This document shows positions 11,794 through 23,631 of a stretch of 64,000 bases of DNA, one piece after another; the stretch's first letter is position 1; each line of letters opens with the position of its first letter. Made by a program: the position numbers and the translations under genes. The DNA is from Mantamonas sphyraenae (lineage: Eukaryota > CRuMs > Mantamonadidae), in the NCBI GenBank assembly GCA_026936335.1, contig JAPMXV010000043.1, positions 372,001 to 436,000 of the forward strand, given 5' to 3'. The notes under the pieces are model-generated. The model did not search any database. It was not told the origin of the DNA and saw only the letters and a list, made by a program, of their open reading frames with translations.

Positions 11794-14091
11794 TTACTCG
11801 TCAAATGTGAGTTCGTGCTCATGGGTATCGGCACGCATGTGTGCAGAAAGGTCGCTTTGCGATGGGATGTGTGCGTGCTCGTCGTCAAAGCCAGCGACAA
11901 TCACGTCGCCATCGTCGCCACCCATGTGTTCCTCGCCGTCAAAACCGACCAAAACATGGCTCTGTGACGCTTGCTGGCTGTTTGCAGCCGCCAGTTTGTC
12001 GGAAACCTCTGTGCTGCGAGCGGTGTCGTCCTGCTGCGCATCTGCAGACGAGGCGCCTGTCTCCTTTTCGCTCGCCTGTGCCTTGTCCTCCTCGTCCTCC
12101 TGCTTGTCCTCCTTCTTCTTACGAGGATACTCGTCCTCCACGTGCTCCTCCACTTCCTTGCGCAGGGCTGCGTAGACGTCGTTGAAGAGCAGGGGCGGGC
12201 CGGAGCCGCGCAGAATGTCCACCAGCGGTTCGCCGGGGCCCAGGCGGTACAATTCGATGTCCAGCTGCAGGCCTGTGCTCTCGCTCTCGGCCTCCACGAT
12301 GAAATCCTCCTCGTGGACCTCGATGTCCAGGTCGGGCACGAGGGAACGCACAGCCTCGCTGTCCAGGGCGTCATGCAGAGCCTCGAGCAGGCTGAACACG
12401 CTCTCGTTCTTTGCAATGAAGCGTGTGAAGCGCACAATGTCGTTCTCAAACGGCTCCAGCTCCTCGATGCCCTCGGCTTCCTGCACGTTGAGCAGCGTCA
12501 TGTCGCGTGTCAGGCTGTCGTCGTCGTGAACGCCACGAAAGGTGGGAAAGTCACCCATGTCGTCGACGAGCACCACGCCAGGGTTGTGTGCCTGCCAGTT
12601 AAAGTCGGCCTGCTTCTTAAAGGTGGCAGACTGGGAGAGGTCGAAGCCAGGGTTGCCTGCTGCGCCTGCGCCTGCGCCTGCCTCGGGTCCGCTGCGGTAG
12701 ACGTCAAAGTCACCCAGGGTGCTGGACGAATCGATGCTGATCATGGAACCCATGGACATGCTCTGGTCCCAGTTGCTGCCTGCGACATCGAATCCCGTGT
12801 CAAAGGCACCCATCTGCTTCATGAGTGTTTCGCCGCGCAGCCAGGGGTCGGTCTTGACCTCGGCCATGGTCATGCGCTTCTCGGGATCGGGTTCGAGCAT
12901 GCGATTGATGAGGTTGCGCACAGCGGAGGAGTACATCTGGATGGAATCTGGGTACGGGTACTCGCCATTCTCCAGCAGCAGCTTGTACTCGTAGTTGTCT
13001 GACAGCATGCTGTTGACCTCAAACGGGTAGGAGCCAAACAGCATGGCATAAAGGATGACACCGCATGACCAGACGTCGGTGGGCGGGCCGGCGTAGCTGT
13101 TGCCGTACACGGCGGCAAACACCTCGGGGGCGGCATAGTGACGCGAACCGCCGGTGAGAGTCATCTGGTCACTCTCACCAATGCTCTGCGACAGACCAAA
13201 GTCACACAGCTTGATGTTGTCCTCTGCGTCCAGGAGCAGATTCTCCAGCTTGAGGTCGCGGTGCACCACTTGGTTCTCATGGCAGTACGACACGCCACCC
13301 ACAATCTGGGAGAAGAAATAGCGTGCTGTCTGCTCGTCAAAGCCGTTGGCGTCTGTGACACGGCCCCACAGGTCGCCTCCAGGCGCCAGCTCCATGATCA
13401 GGTAGCAGTTCTTTGCGTCCAGCATGACGTCAAACAGCTGGATGATGTTGGGATGACACAGGTTGCGCATGATGTTGATCTACATGGCGAACGATGTGGC
13501 CGATGGCGATGTGTTTGTGTCAGCCAGTGTGCCGCAAAACAGGTCCAAGCCGAGAGGGCAACCCCAACCACGCACAGGAATTCCTCACCTCGTTCTGGAT
13601 GTCCAGCTGCGTCTTTTTCAGCTCCTTCTTGGCCATGCACTTGATGGCAATCTTGCCGTCTTGCTCGTCAAAGCCGCCCACGACGAGTCCGTAGCGTCCG
13701 TACCCTGTGTGTGTGTGTGTGTGTTGTGGCGCGTGGTGGTTCTTGTCAGCGTTTTGGCTTGGCTTGTGTTTCCGGCGTAGCGGCTCTCCACCGACTCGCC
13801 TCCTCCCAGCCTTACCCAGGAAGTGCTTGGGGTAGATCTCGCCACTCTCCATCACGAGCTTCTTCTTGCCTGCGGTTGAGTGTGCGTGTGAATGTGTAAG
13901 TGTGTCTGGGGCGCGTTGCACAGGTCGTCCAAGCACGTGGGAAACCCGAAAAGCAAACGCGGTGTGCGGTGACACAACACTGCCCCCCTCCTGCTGTGCC
14001 TGTGATCACAAAACACCACCACTCCAGCCCTACCTCGCTTCTTCTTCTCCGGAACATTGTATGTGCCGCGCGGGCTTTGCAATTGCACCAT
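11794..14091 (-). CDS. CAMKL-type serine/threonine kinase with C-terminal KA1-like domain (paralogue 1)
   Basis: A 637-residue protein kinase of the SNF1/CIPK-like CAMKL class. Exons: 14034-14091, 13816-13869, 13589-13704 and 11794-13479. The glycine loop is GYGRYG, the catalytic lysine is in KIAIKCM, and the catalytic loop is VVHRDLKLENLLLD. The metal-binding motif is CDFGL and the APE motif is AAPEVF, so it should be active. After the kinase domain comes MGAFDTGFDVAG, which faintly recalls the NAF element of plant CIPKs, then an acidic linker. A block TRFIAKNESVFSLLEALHDAL and a beta-strand region ending FNDVYAALRKEVEE match the KA1 fold. The last 100 residues are highly charged low complexity. 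A paralogue with the same plan lies at 50261-53142. Substrates and activator are unknown. Confidence 0.85.
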
Positions 14092-14305
14092 GGTGTGGGA
14101 GAGGCGTTGTGTTGTGAAAAAATCTGGGCAAACGAGAGCGTCTCGTCGAAAAGCAGGTGTCTTTGTTTCTTTTGGGGAATGTGGAATTGTCTCCCTGTGT
14201 TTGATGTGTTCCTCTATGTGTTCGTATGTGTATGTACTGCTCCTGTGTCTGTCTGCTGTCTGTGCGACGGAATGCCTGCTGCATCAAAGATTCGGCGACA
14301 CATCA

Positions 14306-15497
14306 TCAACCCTTGCAGCAACCCTTCTTCTGCTTGCCCTCGTCGAGCACGATCCCGCTCGAGGAGGAGCCCTCGCCTCCGTCGCTACTCTTTTGTGTCT
14401 GTTCGACCACGAGCTCGGTGACGGCGTCCAGCAGCGCCTCCATGTTGTGGCCTGTCTTGGAGGAGGTTTCAAACACGTTTGCCCCAATCTCGTTGGCATA
14501 CACTTGGGCCTCACTCTCCTGCACCGCCCTGGGTTTCTTGTTCTCATCCACCAGATCCTTCTTGGAGCCAATCAGGATGATCCTGCACGACGGCTCCACG
14601 CTGGACAGCTTCTCCACGTACTTGCCCAGCTGTTCAAACGACGCACGGTCTGTGATGTCTGTGCGCACACGGAAACATGAGGGATTGGACGGTGGGAGGA
14701 CGTGATGGGAAGAGTGGAGTTTGCGGGTTGCGGGGGGAGGAGGGGGGGGGGGTGAAGAAGGAGGAGCGGGAGTGAGTTTGTGCCCGTTTGGGATGCGCTT
14801 GGGTTTTTGGTACCACAACGTACCATAGACAAGCAGGCCGACGTGTGCGTTGCGACAGTAGATCGATGTGAGGGAGTCGTACTTGTCCTGACCCGCAGTG
14901 TCCTGTGAATGTGTGCATGTGATGGCGGGGAGCGCGTGTGTGAGCGAGTCTGTTCGTCGTTGCCTCCCTCTGGCGTGGCTGGTGGGATTGCAACCCACCC
15001 AAATGCCCAGCTTGACGTTCTTCCAGATCTACGATGTGCACAGTGCACGGTGCGTGTACATCACCACCAGTCCACATGGTTGAGGGTGCGTCGTGTGTGT
15101 GTGGTGCGTCGTGTGTGTGTGTGTGTGTCCGCGAGTGTGTGTGAGTCGCCGCCTCTCAATTCCACGACTCATTTCTGCTCCCAGCTGAACGGTGTTTTGT
15201 CGCGTCCAGCTCTTCACGCCCACCCACCTTGAGTGCAAACGCAGCCCCGATTGTCGACTGGGTGTTTGTGCTCCATGTGTCATCTGCATGTTTGCCAATG
15301 CGTGTGTTTGTCGCGTGTACGTGGTGGAGTGGAGAGAGCGAGAGAGAGTGTGTGTGTGTGAGCTGCCCCTACCCCTCTCTCCGTGTCCAAACACGCCTCC
15401 TGGTCTCCCACAACCTACGAATGCATCGCCACACCAGACTGCTCTTGCCCACAGAGCTCTTTCCCAGCACAATCACCTTGCCGGTTCCCTTCTCCAT
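14306..15497 (-). CDS. RAB24: Rab24-like small GTPase
   Basis: Five small exons (15419-15497, 15228-15283, 14999-15028, 14824-14902, 14306-14658) give 198 residues with consistent phases. The P-loop is GKSSVGKSS, the switch I region contains STIGAAF, and the switch II motif is DTAGQDKYDSL. The base-recognition motif is GSKKDL in place of NKxD, and the last G motif is ETSSKTG. STIGAAF, the changed NKxD and the ETSSKTG segment resemble animal Rab24, an atypical Rab linked to late autophagy, but the switch II glutamine that Rab24 lacks is kept here. The tail ends GCCKG, so a geranylgeranylated CC pair is likely. It is transcribed away from the LMF-domain gene, with starts 175 bp apart. Confidence 0.82.
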
Positions 15498-15671
15498 GTT
15501 TGGCGCCGGTGTTGGAGTTGGCATGGCGAGCGAGCGTCTTGCCCGCACCCGCAACTGCCGTCACCATCCACACCCCCCTTCCCACCACACCCTCCCATCC
15601 CCCTCCTCCCCGTCCTTGCCCTTTTGTCTCAATGTCCTTTGGGTGTGGCATGCGTGTGTCCACCCAAGCCA

Positions 15672-16530
15672 ATGCTGAAGGAACAGAGCGAAGAGCGCAC
15701 GGCGTCGCCTTCCATCCCTGTGCGCAGGGATTGGAGCAGCGATGGCAGCAGGCGTCTCAGCGAAACCATTGCAGCCAATGCCAACGGCATGGGCTCCATA
15801 GGCTACGTCAGCGGCTCGGACAGCGAGCAGGAATCGCCATACCAGCCTCGTCTGCGCGCCACGCAGAGCATGGACGACTACTCGGCTGGCCATGCCGAGG
15901 TCGCTTCGCTCACCCGCTCCATCAGTGGCAACGTACGCCAAGCAGCCTCCCCGTCCATGACCCAAGCACGCGCCCGTCTGGGAAATCCCAACACAAACTC
16001 CAGTGGAAGCCAACATAGCAGCAGCAGCAGCAGGCCTGCGCCGCTGCAGTACACTCCACGTTCCGTGACGTCAGGATCCACTTCGGGGACCCCCACGTCT
16101 GTGCCAGGCCCTGCAGACGCCCCATCGTCTGCACACACGTCCGCCAGTGGCCATGTGACGCCCTCCTACTCGCCAGTCAACACGCCTTCCTCACTGGCTT
16201 CCCCGTACGGCAGCGCCTCCACTGCCTTTCTTCTCGAGACCCGCGAGGGCTCTCCAGGAACCGCCCAGCACACCTCCAACGGCGGCGACCACAACGCAGA
16301 CTGGCACGCCCAGCTGGCCGACTTGCAGAAACGCCTTGCTCAGATGAGCCAGAAGCACGACAGTGCCCTCCAGCTGGCCGAGGAGGCCTCCAAAGAGCGC
16401 GACCAGGCCGTGCGTGATGTCCGCACCTACAGGTCTCGCCTTCTTCACCTCGCCCAAACCTCCTTCCCTTCCGTCTTTCTCGTCCGCTGGCTCTTTTACC
16501 GGGTGCTTGGGTAAGTTTCCCCTTCCACCA

Positions 16531-16580
<50 letters not shown>

Positions 16581-18637
16581 CCAAGGCGTGTTCATTTTTT
16601 GCTGACTCGTACCGCCCTCCTCGCCCCTCGCCCTCCCCACGGGTGCTGCTGCCACTTCTGCCGTGCAGCATTGTCTATTTAAGTGCGTTTTGGTCCCTAT
16701 GGACCCAACTGAGTCTGTTTTCCGACCAAGGTGGCGTGGTACCCGTGTCGCCGTACCTCGACCGCGTGCAGGCGCAGTACCCAGACTCGAACAAGTACTG
16801 GGCCCTTCCCACGCTTGCCTGGCTGTGCCACCACGCCTCCTGGTGTGCCATGCCCACGTTCCTATCCATCATCACCCTGCTGGGCATGCTGTTGTCCCTT
16901 GCCCTTACCCTGGGCGTCCAGCTCTCCCCCGTCCTTGCCCTCCTCTGGCTCTTCTACCTCTCCGTCGCCAAGGTCGCACAGGGCTTCCTTAGCTTCCAAT
17001 GGGACCGTTTGCTGCTTGAGGCCGGCTTCCTGGCCATCCTGTTGGCGCCCACACGCCACCTGAAGCAGTTTTCCTTTCGCAGCAAGCCCAACCATGCCGT
17101 GGTCTTTCTCTTCCGCTGGTTGCTCTTTAGGGTCATGTTCACCTCGGGGGTGGCCAAACTCAACCCATCCTGGACCTCCTTCCAGGCCTATAGCCACCTG
17201 TTTGAGACCCAGGTTCTGCCCTCCAACCTGTCCTGGTACCTGCACCAGGCCCCGTTCTGGTGGCACCAGATCGGCACCCTGTTTACGTATGCCGTGGAAA
17301 TCCTCCTGCCTTTCCTTCTCTTTGCTCCCCATCGCCTGGGTCGCCTGGTGGCTGCTGGCGTGCTGGCACTGTATCAGATCCAGGCTGCCCTCATGGGCAA
17401 CTATGCGTTTTATCACCTGCTCATGCTTGCCCTGTGTCTCATGGCCCTGGACGACAACGCCATCAAGACCCTGTTTCCCCTGCCTGTGGTCAAGCAGCTG
17501 GAGCAGCTGCAGACCGAAGAGGCTCTGGCCAAGGATCACGGACGCCGCGATGGCGCACGTGCCATGGGTCGCCAGGCACGCGACTGCGTCCTCCTCTCTG
17601 TGGTCCTCTTTCTCTTTGTGGCCTCTCTTGTGCCTGTGGCCCATCTTGTGCTCGAGGACGGCCACGATCAGAGTGCCCACGTGCCGCCGGGCATCCAGAA
17701 GCTGTACGACTTTTCCCAACACTTTTCGTTGGTGACCACGTACGAAATGCTGGCACAGGTGCGCAGCGAGCGTTTGGAGGTGGTGTTGGAGGGCTCGGAC
17801 GACCTGGACGAGTGGACCGAGTTCCACACGCGTTACCGACCAAGTGATCCGTGCGCGCCGCTGCGCACCGTGCTGCTGCACGCACCTCGCCTGGACATGA
17901 TGCTGTGGCAGGCTGCCGATGGCGGAGGCTACCAGAAACACGAGTGGTTTGTCAACATGATTGCTCGCGTGCTGGAAGGACGTCCTGCCGTGCTGGAACA
18001 CCTGGCCGGTCCTGCGGCTGTCCGTGGCCGTCCCTTCAAGTACGTCCGTGCCAATGTCTACCACTACGCGTTTCGCAACCGCACCATGCGTCTCAACGCA
18101 TGTCCTTGGCACCGTGCACACAAGGACACCTACTTTCCCATTGTGGACCTGGAAAACAAGAGTCTTCGCCACTTTCTCGAGCACTACGGCTGGGGTCTGG
18201 GTAGCCACCAGGCAGGCGCACATGCAGCGCATGCAGGCACACACAGTGTGGCGGACGAAGGGCAACAGCAACAGGGGAATGCGCAGGCGCAGGAGGCCAA
18301 GCAGGAGGCTAAGCAGCAGGAGCAGCAGCAGCCTCCGCAGGAGAGCCAAGCGGCTGCTGCCACGCCCCAAGCTACAGCTTCACCGCCTCAGGCCACGGAT
18401 GCTCCACCCCAGGCAACACCCACGTATGTGCCTGAGCCCGAACACGAGGCAGAGCCCACGCCGCCGCCGCCGCCGCCAGCGCCGCCTGCGGAAACACCCG
18501 AGGCACAGGCAGCAGCACAGTACGACAACTCGCACACGCAGCATCATGACGACGACGCAGGCGCAGCTTCGGACAGCGACCATAGCCTCTTGTCGGATGA
18601 CGAGGCGTCGGATGACGAAGACGGCTGGAGGTTTTGA
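15672..18637 (+). CDS. LMF1: Lipase maturation factor (LMF) domain membrane protein
   Basis: LMF1 is an ER membrane protein needed for folding of secreted lipases in vertebrates; LMF-domain proteins also occur in protists. Two exons (15672-16510 and 16669-18637) encode 935 residues. The first 250 residues are Ser/Pro-rich and end in a short coiled coil. Then come several membrane helices (for example around FLVRWLFYRVLGIVYLSAFW and LLFRVMFTSGVAKL) and the soluble LMF half with PSNLSWYLHQAPFWWHQ and KYVRANVYHYAFRNR. The C-terminal 150 residues are a low-complexity Gln/Ala/Pro and acidic tail not found in LMF1. Intron 1 carries a long GT repeat. The start was taken as the first ATG in the open frame; an upstream intron cannot be excluded. 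Confidence 0.85.
16534..16579 (+). repeat. (GT)n microsatellite in LMF intron
   Basis: About 23 copies of GT starting 24 bases after the intron donor. On the coding strand the repeat is GT, placed on the donor side, as in several other introns here. Confidence 0.95.
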
Positions 18638-18739
18638 AAGATGCAACGAATGAATGGACAGTGTTTTTGCAGCTTCATCGTCAACGATGTGGGTGTTTGT
18701 TGGTCCTCAGACACACAACAGACAGGCCAAACCGACTGC

Positions 18740-18979
18740 TTAGTAGCGGTACTGGTCGGACTTGAAGGGTCCCTCGGCGCTCTCCATGTGCAGGTACTGG
18801 ACCTGCTTCTTGCTCAGGGTGGTGAGCTTGGCACCGAGCTTGGGCAGATGCAGAGCAGCGACCTCCTCGTCGAGCTTGCGGGGCAGCACGTACACCTTGC
18901 CGGTCTCGTACTTCTCCTTCTCGGTCCACAGGGTGATCTGGGCCAGCACCTGGTTGGTGAACGAGCAGCTCATGACAAA

Positions 18980-19015
<36 letters not shown>

Positions 19016-20940
19016 ACGGCCGCGGGCCAGCAGGATGATGGCGTGGCCGTCGGGGAACACAAACTGGTCAACGTTGTCCTTGATGTTGACAATCTCAATG
19101 TCCGGGTAGTTCTCCAGGGCGGCGACCTCGATCTCGTCGTCAAAGTGACCGATGTTGCACACAATGGCGTTGTGCTTCATCTTCTCCATGTGCTCCACGG
19201 TGATGATGTCGGTGTTGCCGGTGGCGGTGACAAACACGTCGACCTCGCCGACCACGTCGTCCACGGGCACGACGTCGTAGCCCTCCATGGAGGCCTGCAG
19301 GGCGCAGATCGGGTCGATCTCAGAGATGGACACACGAGCACCCTGGCTGCGCAGGGAAGCGGCAGAGCCCTTGCCCACGTCGCCAAAGCCGCACACGTGT
19401 GCGCGCTTGCCCGAAAGCATGACGTCCGTGGCACGCATGATCGAGTCGACCAGCGAGTGGCGGCAGCCGTAGATGTTGTCAAACTTGGACTTGGTGACGC
19501 TGTCGTTCACGTTGATGGCAGGGAACAGCAGGGTGCCCTCGGCCTCCATCTGCTGCAGGCGGTGCACACCGGTGGTGGTCTCCTCAGACACACCCTGGCA
19601 CTGCTTCACCATCTCGTGGAACACACCCGGCTCGTCCTTCATGATGCGCTTGATCAGGGCGTTGACCACCTTCATCTCGGCGTTGTCGTTGCCCTCCTCC
19701 AGGATCGAGGCGTCCTCCTCGGCCGAGTAGCCACGGTGCAGCAGCTGCGTAGCGTCGCTGCCGTCGTCCACAATCATGTCCGGGCCGCGGTTGTCGCCGA
19801 AGCGCAGTGCCTGCCACGTGCAGTCCCAGTACTCCCTGTGGTGGTGCGGTGGTGTCAGCACTGTGTGTGTGTTGCTGTGTCGCTGGTGCCTCGTGCGTGT
19901 GCAACGCCACGTGGAAAAGAGGGTCCCACACTGCACACTCTCTGCTGAAAAACTCACTCCAGGGTCTCGTTCTTCCAGGCAAAGACTGTGGTCGGTGTGT
20001 GTCATGTGCAACGTGTGCAGTGCGGGTTGCCATGCCCATGCGACGCGTGCATCATTATTATAATCGGCGTCAGTGTTTCTCCTTGGCCGACGGAGGTCTG
20101 GGCGGCGTGTTTTTTTTTTCGTCGTTGGGCGTTTGGGATCTTGGCGTTGGAAAAAACGCCCCTTCAAAACGTACCCGGGACGCCACGGATGGCCACGGCG
20201 GCAGCGGCTTCATCCTGAGTGGAGTAGATGTTCTGTGTAGGGGAGAATGGGAGGAGCGCAGACATTTGCGGGGACGTGCATGAGGGTCAGCAAGGGCAAG
20301 TGTGGCGACGGCGTGTTTTTTCCGCTGGGGCTTGCATGTGCTGACACGTCGCACGTCAAGCAACGGATTTCGTGCCGCGCAAAACGCTGCGGACGCGCCA
20401 CAGGGAGGGGCGTGCAGGTGAGGGCAACTTACGCAGGAAGCCCAGCGGACCTCGGCACCAAGCTCCACGAGGGTCTCGATGAGCACGGCGGTCTGCACAG
20501 TCATGTGGAGGGAGCCCATGATCTTGACACCTTCCAGCGGCTTGCTGGGGCCGTACTTCTCGCGGCAGTTCATCAGACCGGGCATCTCGACCTCAGCCAG
20601 GTCCAGTTGCTGTGGTGTGTGTGTGCACGGTCACATGTGCCGTCACCTGTGTAAGTTGCGTGTCCCTCCGCCTCAGCGATGGCTGTGTACGTGGCCCACG
20701 GGTGTCTCGAGCATGCGACGGAATCCCGGACCCGAGGAAGATTCCCTCTCTTGCGTCCGGCGCACTCCCGCACACACGCGCGCGCACACGTGCACGGCTC
20801 CATACGCCGTGATCGCCGTCCCCAGCTGCGTGTGCTTCTCCACTCACCTTGCGGCCTGCCTCGTGCAGATCGATGTTGCGCACCCAGTACTCCAGGTTGC
20901 CGTCGTTGACCTTTTGGATCTTGTTCTCGCTGCTGCTCAT
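18740..20940 (-). CDS. AHCY: S-adenosylhomocysteine hydrolase
   Basis: Cytosolic NAD-dependent enzyme that splits S-adenosylhomocysteine into adenosine and homocysteine, removing the product of methyltransferases. Five exons (20848-20940, 20433-20609, 20175-20232, 19958-19985, 18740-19835) join to 483 residues; the fourth is only 28 bases. Visible hallmarks are [29 protein letters not shown], the Rossmann motif [22 protein letters not shown] and the C-terminal end DQYRY. It contains the insert of about 40 residues between QLLHRGY and [10 protein letters not shown] that bacterial, plant and several protist enzymes have and the human one lacks. At 483 residues the length fits the long form. The start ATG and all phases are consistent. 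It diverges from the Bet1-like SNARE gene 200 bp away. Confidence 0.97.
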
Positions 20941-21138
20941 CTTAACTCTGCGTGGGTGCGCATGCACATCTGTGGTGTCAGTCGTCTCTACAAGACACTC
21001 GCGTGTGTGGATGTGCAACCGAAAACACTTATGCTCGCGCGCGTTTGTCCCCGTTCCTACCTTTTTCAGTTTGAAGTGCCACGTGTGGCGCACAACGCAC
21101 GGAGCCACCCAAGCAGATTCAATTCATTCGACAGGTGC

Positions 21139-21892
21139 ATGCGGATGCGAAACGAAACCACGCGCTCCTCCCTGTTTGCAGGTGCGTCCGTACGCGATAG
21201 CAACACGCTGCCGTCCTCCATCTACAGTGAGAACGCGGCGTCGATGCAGCGCGAAGAGACGGACAACCAGGCAGAGGTGCTCCACAGCAAAGTTGGCACC
21301 CTTCGCGACCTGACTCTCAACATTGACAGGGAACTCCAGGAACACAACAGGATGCTCGACAGCATGGTAGGTTGCGCACTGCCCAGTGCACGGGCCCCAC
21401 AGGCGCACTCTCGCCCTCGCCCCCCCCCTCCCCCCAACGCAGAGGCCCCATACTCGCCCACATACACGTCTGTGTGGCATACCACACACTGTACAACACA
21501 CCACACACGCAAACCCCCCGTCTCCACTTGCCAAATATCGCACACAGCGTAAGGAGCTCACACAAAACGGACCGGTTTCCACAACGTGGGAATGGGCCAA
21601 CCGGAATTCACTTGCTTTGTCTGCGCAGAACGACGGCACCAGCGAAACACAGGGACTCCTGGGCGGCACAATGAATCGGTTGGACCGTATGCTTGGCTCG
21701 GGTGGCAACCGCAACATTTGCATGATGGCCTTGGGGATTGTGGCCGTCGTCATCCTTCTGTGGCTTGTCATCAAGTTCACCGCAGGCAACGCCAGCTCCG
21801 TGCCAGATCCCACCGACGCTGGCGAGACAGGAGCCTCGGTCGTACAACTCGTCCAGCAGGCAAAGGCAGCATGGGAGGCCACAGAAATGTAA
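21139..21892 (+). CDS. BET1: Bet1-like Qc-SNARE
   Basis: Tail-anchored SNARE of ER-Golgi transport. Exons 21139-21366 and 21629-21892 give 163 residues. The SNARE helix runs from about QAEVLHSKVGTLRDL to GLLGGTMNRLDRML, aligned without gaps to Bet1 by eye. A single membrane helix follows (CMMALGIVAVVILLWLVIKF). At the predicted ionic zero layer the usual glutamine appears to be histidine (RELQEHNRMLDSM). A tail of about 35 residues after the membrane helix is unusual, because Bet1 normally ends just after it; this tail would be lumenal. Either ATG 21139 or 21145 could be the start. Confidence 0.78.
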
Positions 21893-21984
21893 AAAAGGGA
21901 AGTGCAATCTTCAATCTTGTTCGGAGTTTCTCTGTACACACACAGACACAGACACACACGTCCATGTTCGAGACGCACGGTGCA

Positions 21985-23600
21985 TTAGGCAACGGTGGTG
22001 AGAGCGAGACGCAGCTCTTCGGCAGCTTCTTGGACGCGTGTGCCGAGGGCGCTGTCGCCGAGGCTGAGGACGTCGTTGACAAAGGCCTTTGCACCCGACT
22101 GCTTGGCCAGCAGCTTGAGGTCGGCATTGTTGTGGAGAAGGGTGGTGGCAGCGACGAGAGCAGGAAAGACGACGTCTGGGTTGCGGTCGGAGAGTCCGAG
22201 CATGTGGGCCAGCGCCCCAAGGCATTGTGCACGTCCCTGCTGCATCTCCTCCTTGAGAAGGGAGCGTGAACCGTAGAGGACGGTGTAGTTGGACAGGAGA
22301 GCAACGACGGCGGATTGCAGACGTGCATCACCCTGGATGCTGCCGCTCTCCTCGCTCACCAATGAGTACAGCAAGCCCATGGTGCGCAGGTGTGCGTTCT
22401 CAGACACTTGCATGCTCTCTTCGGGGAAACGGAACATGTTTGCAGCCAAGCGCATGCTCAACAGACGGATGGCTTTGGGCAGTGGTTTGCTACCGGCTGC
22501 CTGCTGCTGCTGCTGCTGCTGCTGCTCGGCAAACACTGTCTCCATGACGTGGTCCAACAAGTCAAAGTACACGCCGCCGTCTTCTGCTGTTCGAGCCAGC
22601 CCCAGGTTGGTCAGCGAGTCGATCAGCGCCTGCTCGGGTCGCGATTGTGCAGGCAGCGCCATCTGCAACACATAGTGGCTGGCGTTTGGATGAAGCACCA
22701 GCAAACGCCACAGATCCAACACGGGCAACCACTTGGTTGCCGGCCACGTGAGCATCTTGAGCATGACATGCATACAGGCTGCGGGCAAGGCAGGCGGGCC
22801 TCCGTCTTCCTCGGCCACAAGGAAGAGCTTGGAGCCCGTGCCGGCTGTTGGTGCATACAGAGTGTCCAAAATCGTGTCCAACTGCGCTCGTTCCAAATCG
22901 TCCAATTGCAGCTGCGAGTCCACCTCGCCTGCAAACTGCTCAATCTTGCCCTGGATGTTTGCCCTCTTTGGCATCTGCGGAAACAGAATCATGGTGGATT
23001 TGGGCGCGTGCGTTTGCGACACATACACGTCTCCCAACGTCTCCTGTGCGCCCGAGGAGGATGAGGATGAGGAGGAGGAGGAGGAGGAGGAGGAGCCGCC
23101 ATCCAAACCGATGGCCTCGTTCAGTTTCTCCAGTTGCTTCCAGTCCTGCGGCGACACAATGACGTCGGGCACACATGTGCCCATGTGAGCGTAGCAGACC
23201 ATGAGGGGTAGCTTGCGGTAGAACATGAGGATGGCAGTGGCCACGCTGACGGCAAGGGCGCCCTCTGTGTCACTGTGCAACAACAGCCTGCCCTTGGCCT
23301 TTTGCACCTGTGTGAACGTAGCCAACACGTCCTGCAGCTCCGGGTTGGCCGTAGGCGATGCCATGGGGATCCATTGGTAGCTGAAGCGGTTGTGCAGGGC
23401 GTAGTCCTCTTTGGAGAGGTTGATCACGTGCGTGATGCCAGCTGCATCCAGAGCCTCTTCGCTCGGTTGGCCATGCGCATTCACATACAGCAGCTGCAGA
23501 AAGGGAAGCAATGATCACAGCAAGCAACCAAGGATGATTCCTTTGTCAGCAAGCCATGGTCCAAGGGGGGGAAGGGGAAGGCCGGAAGAGATGTCACAAC

Positions 23601-23631
<31 letters not shown>

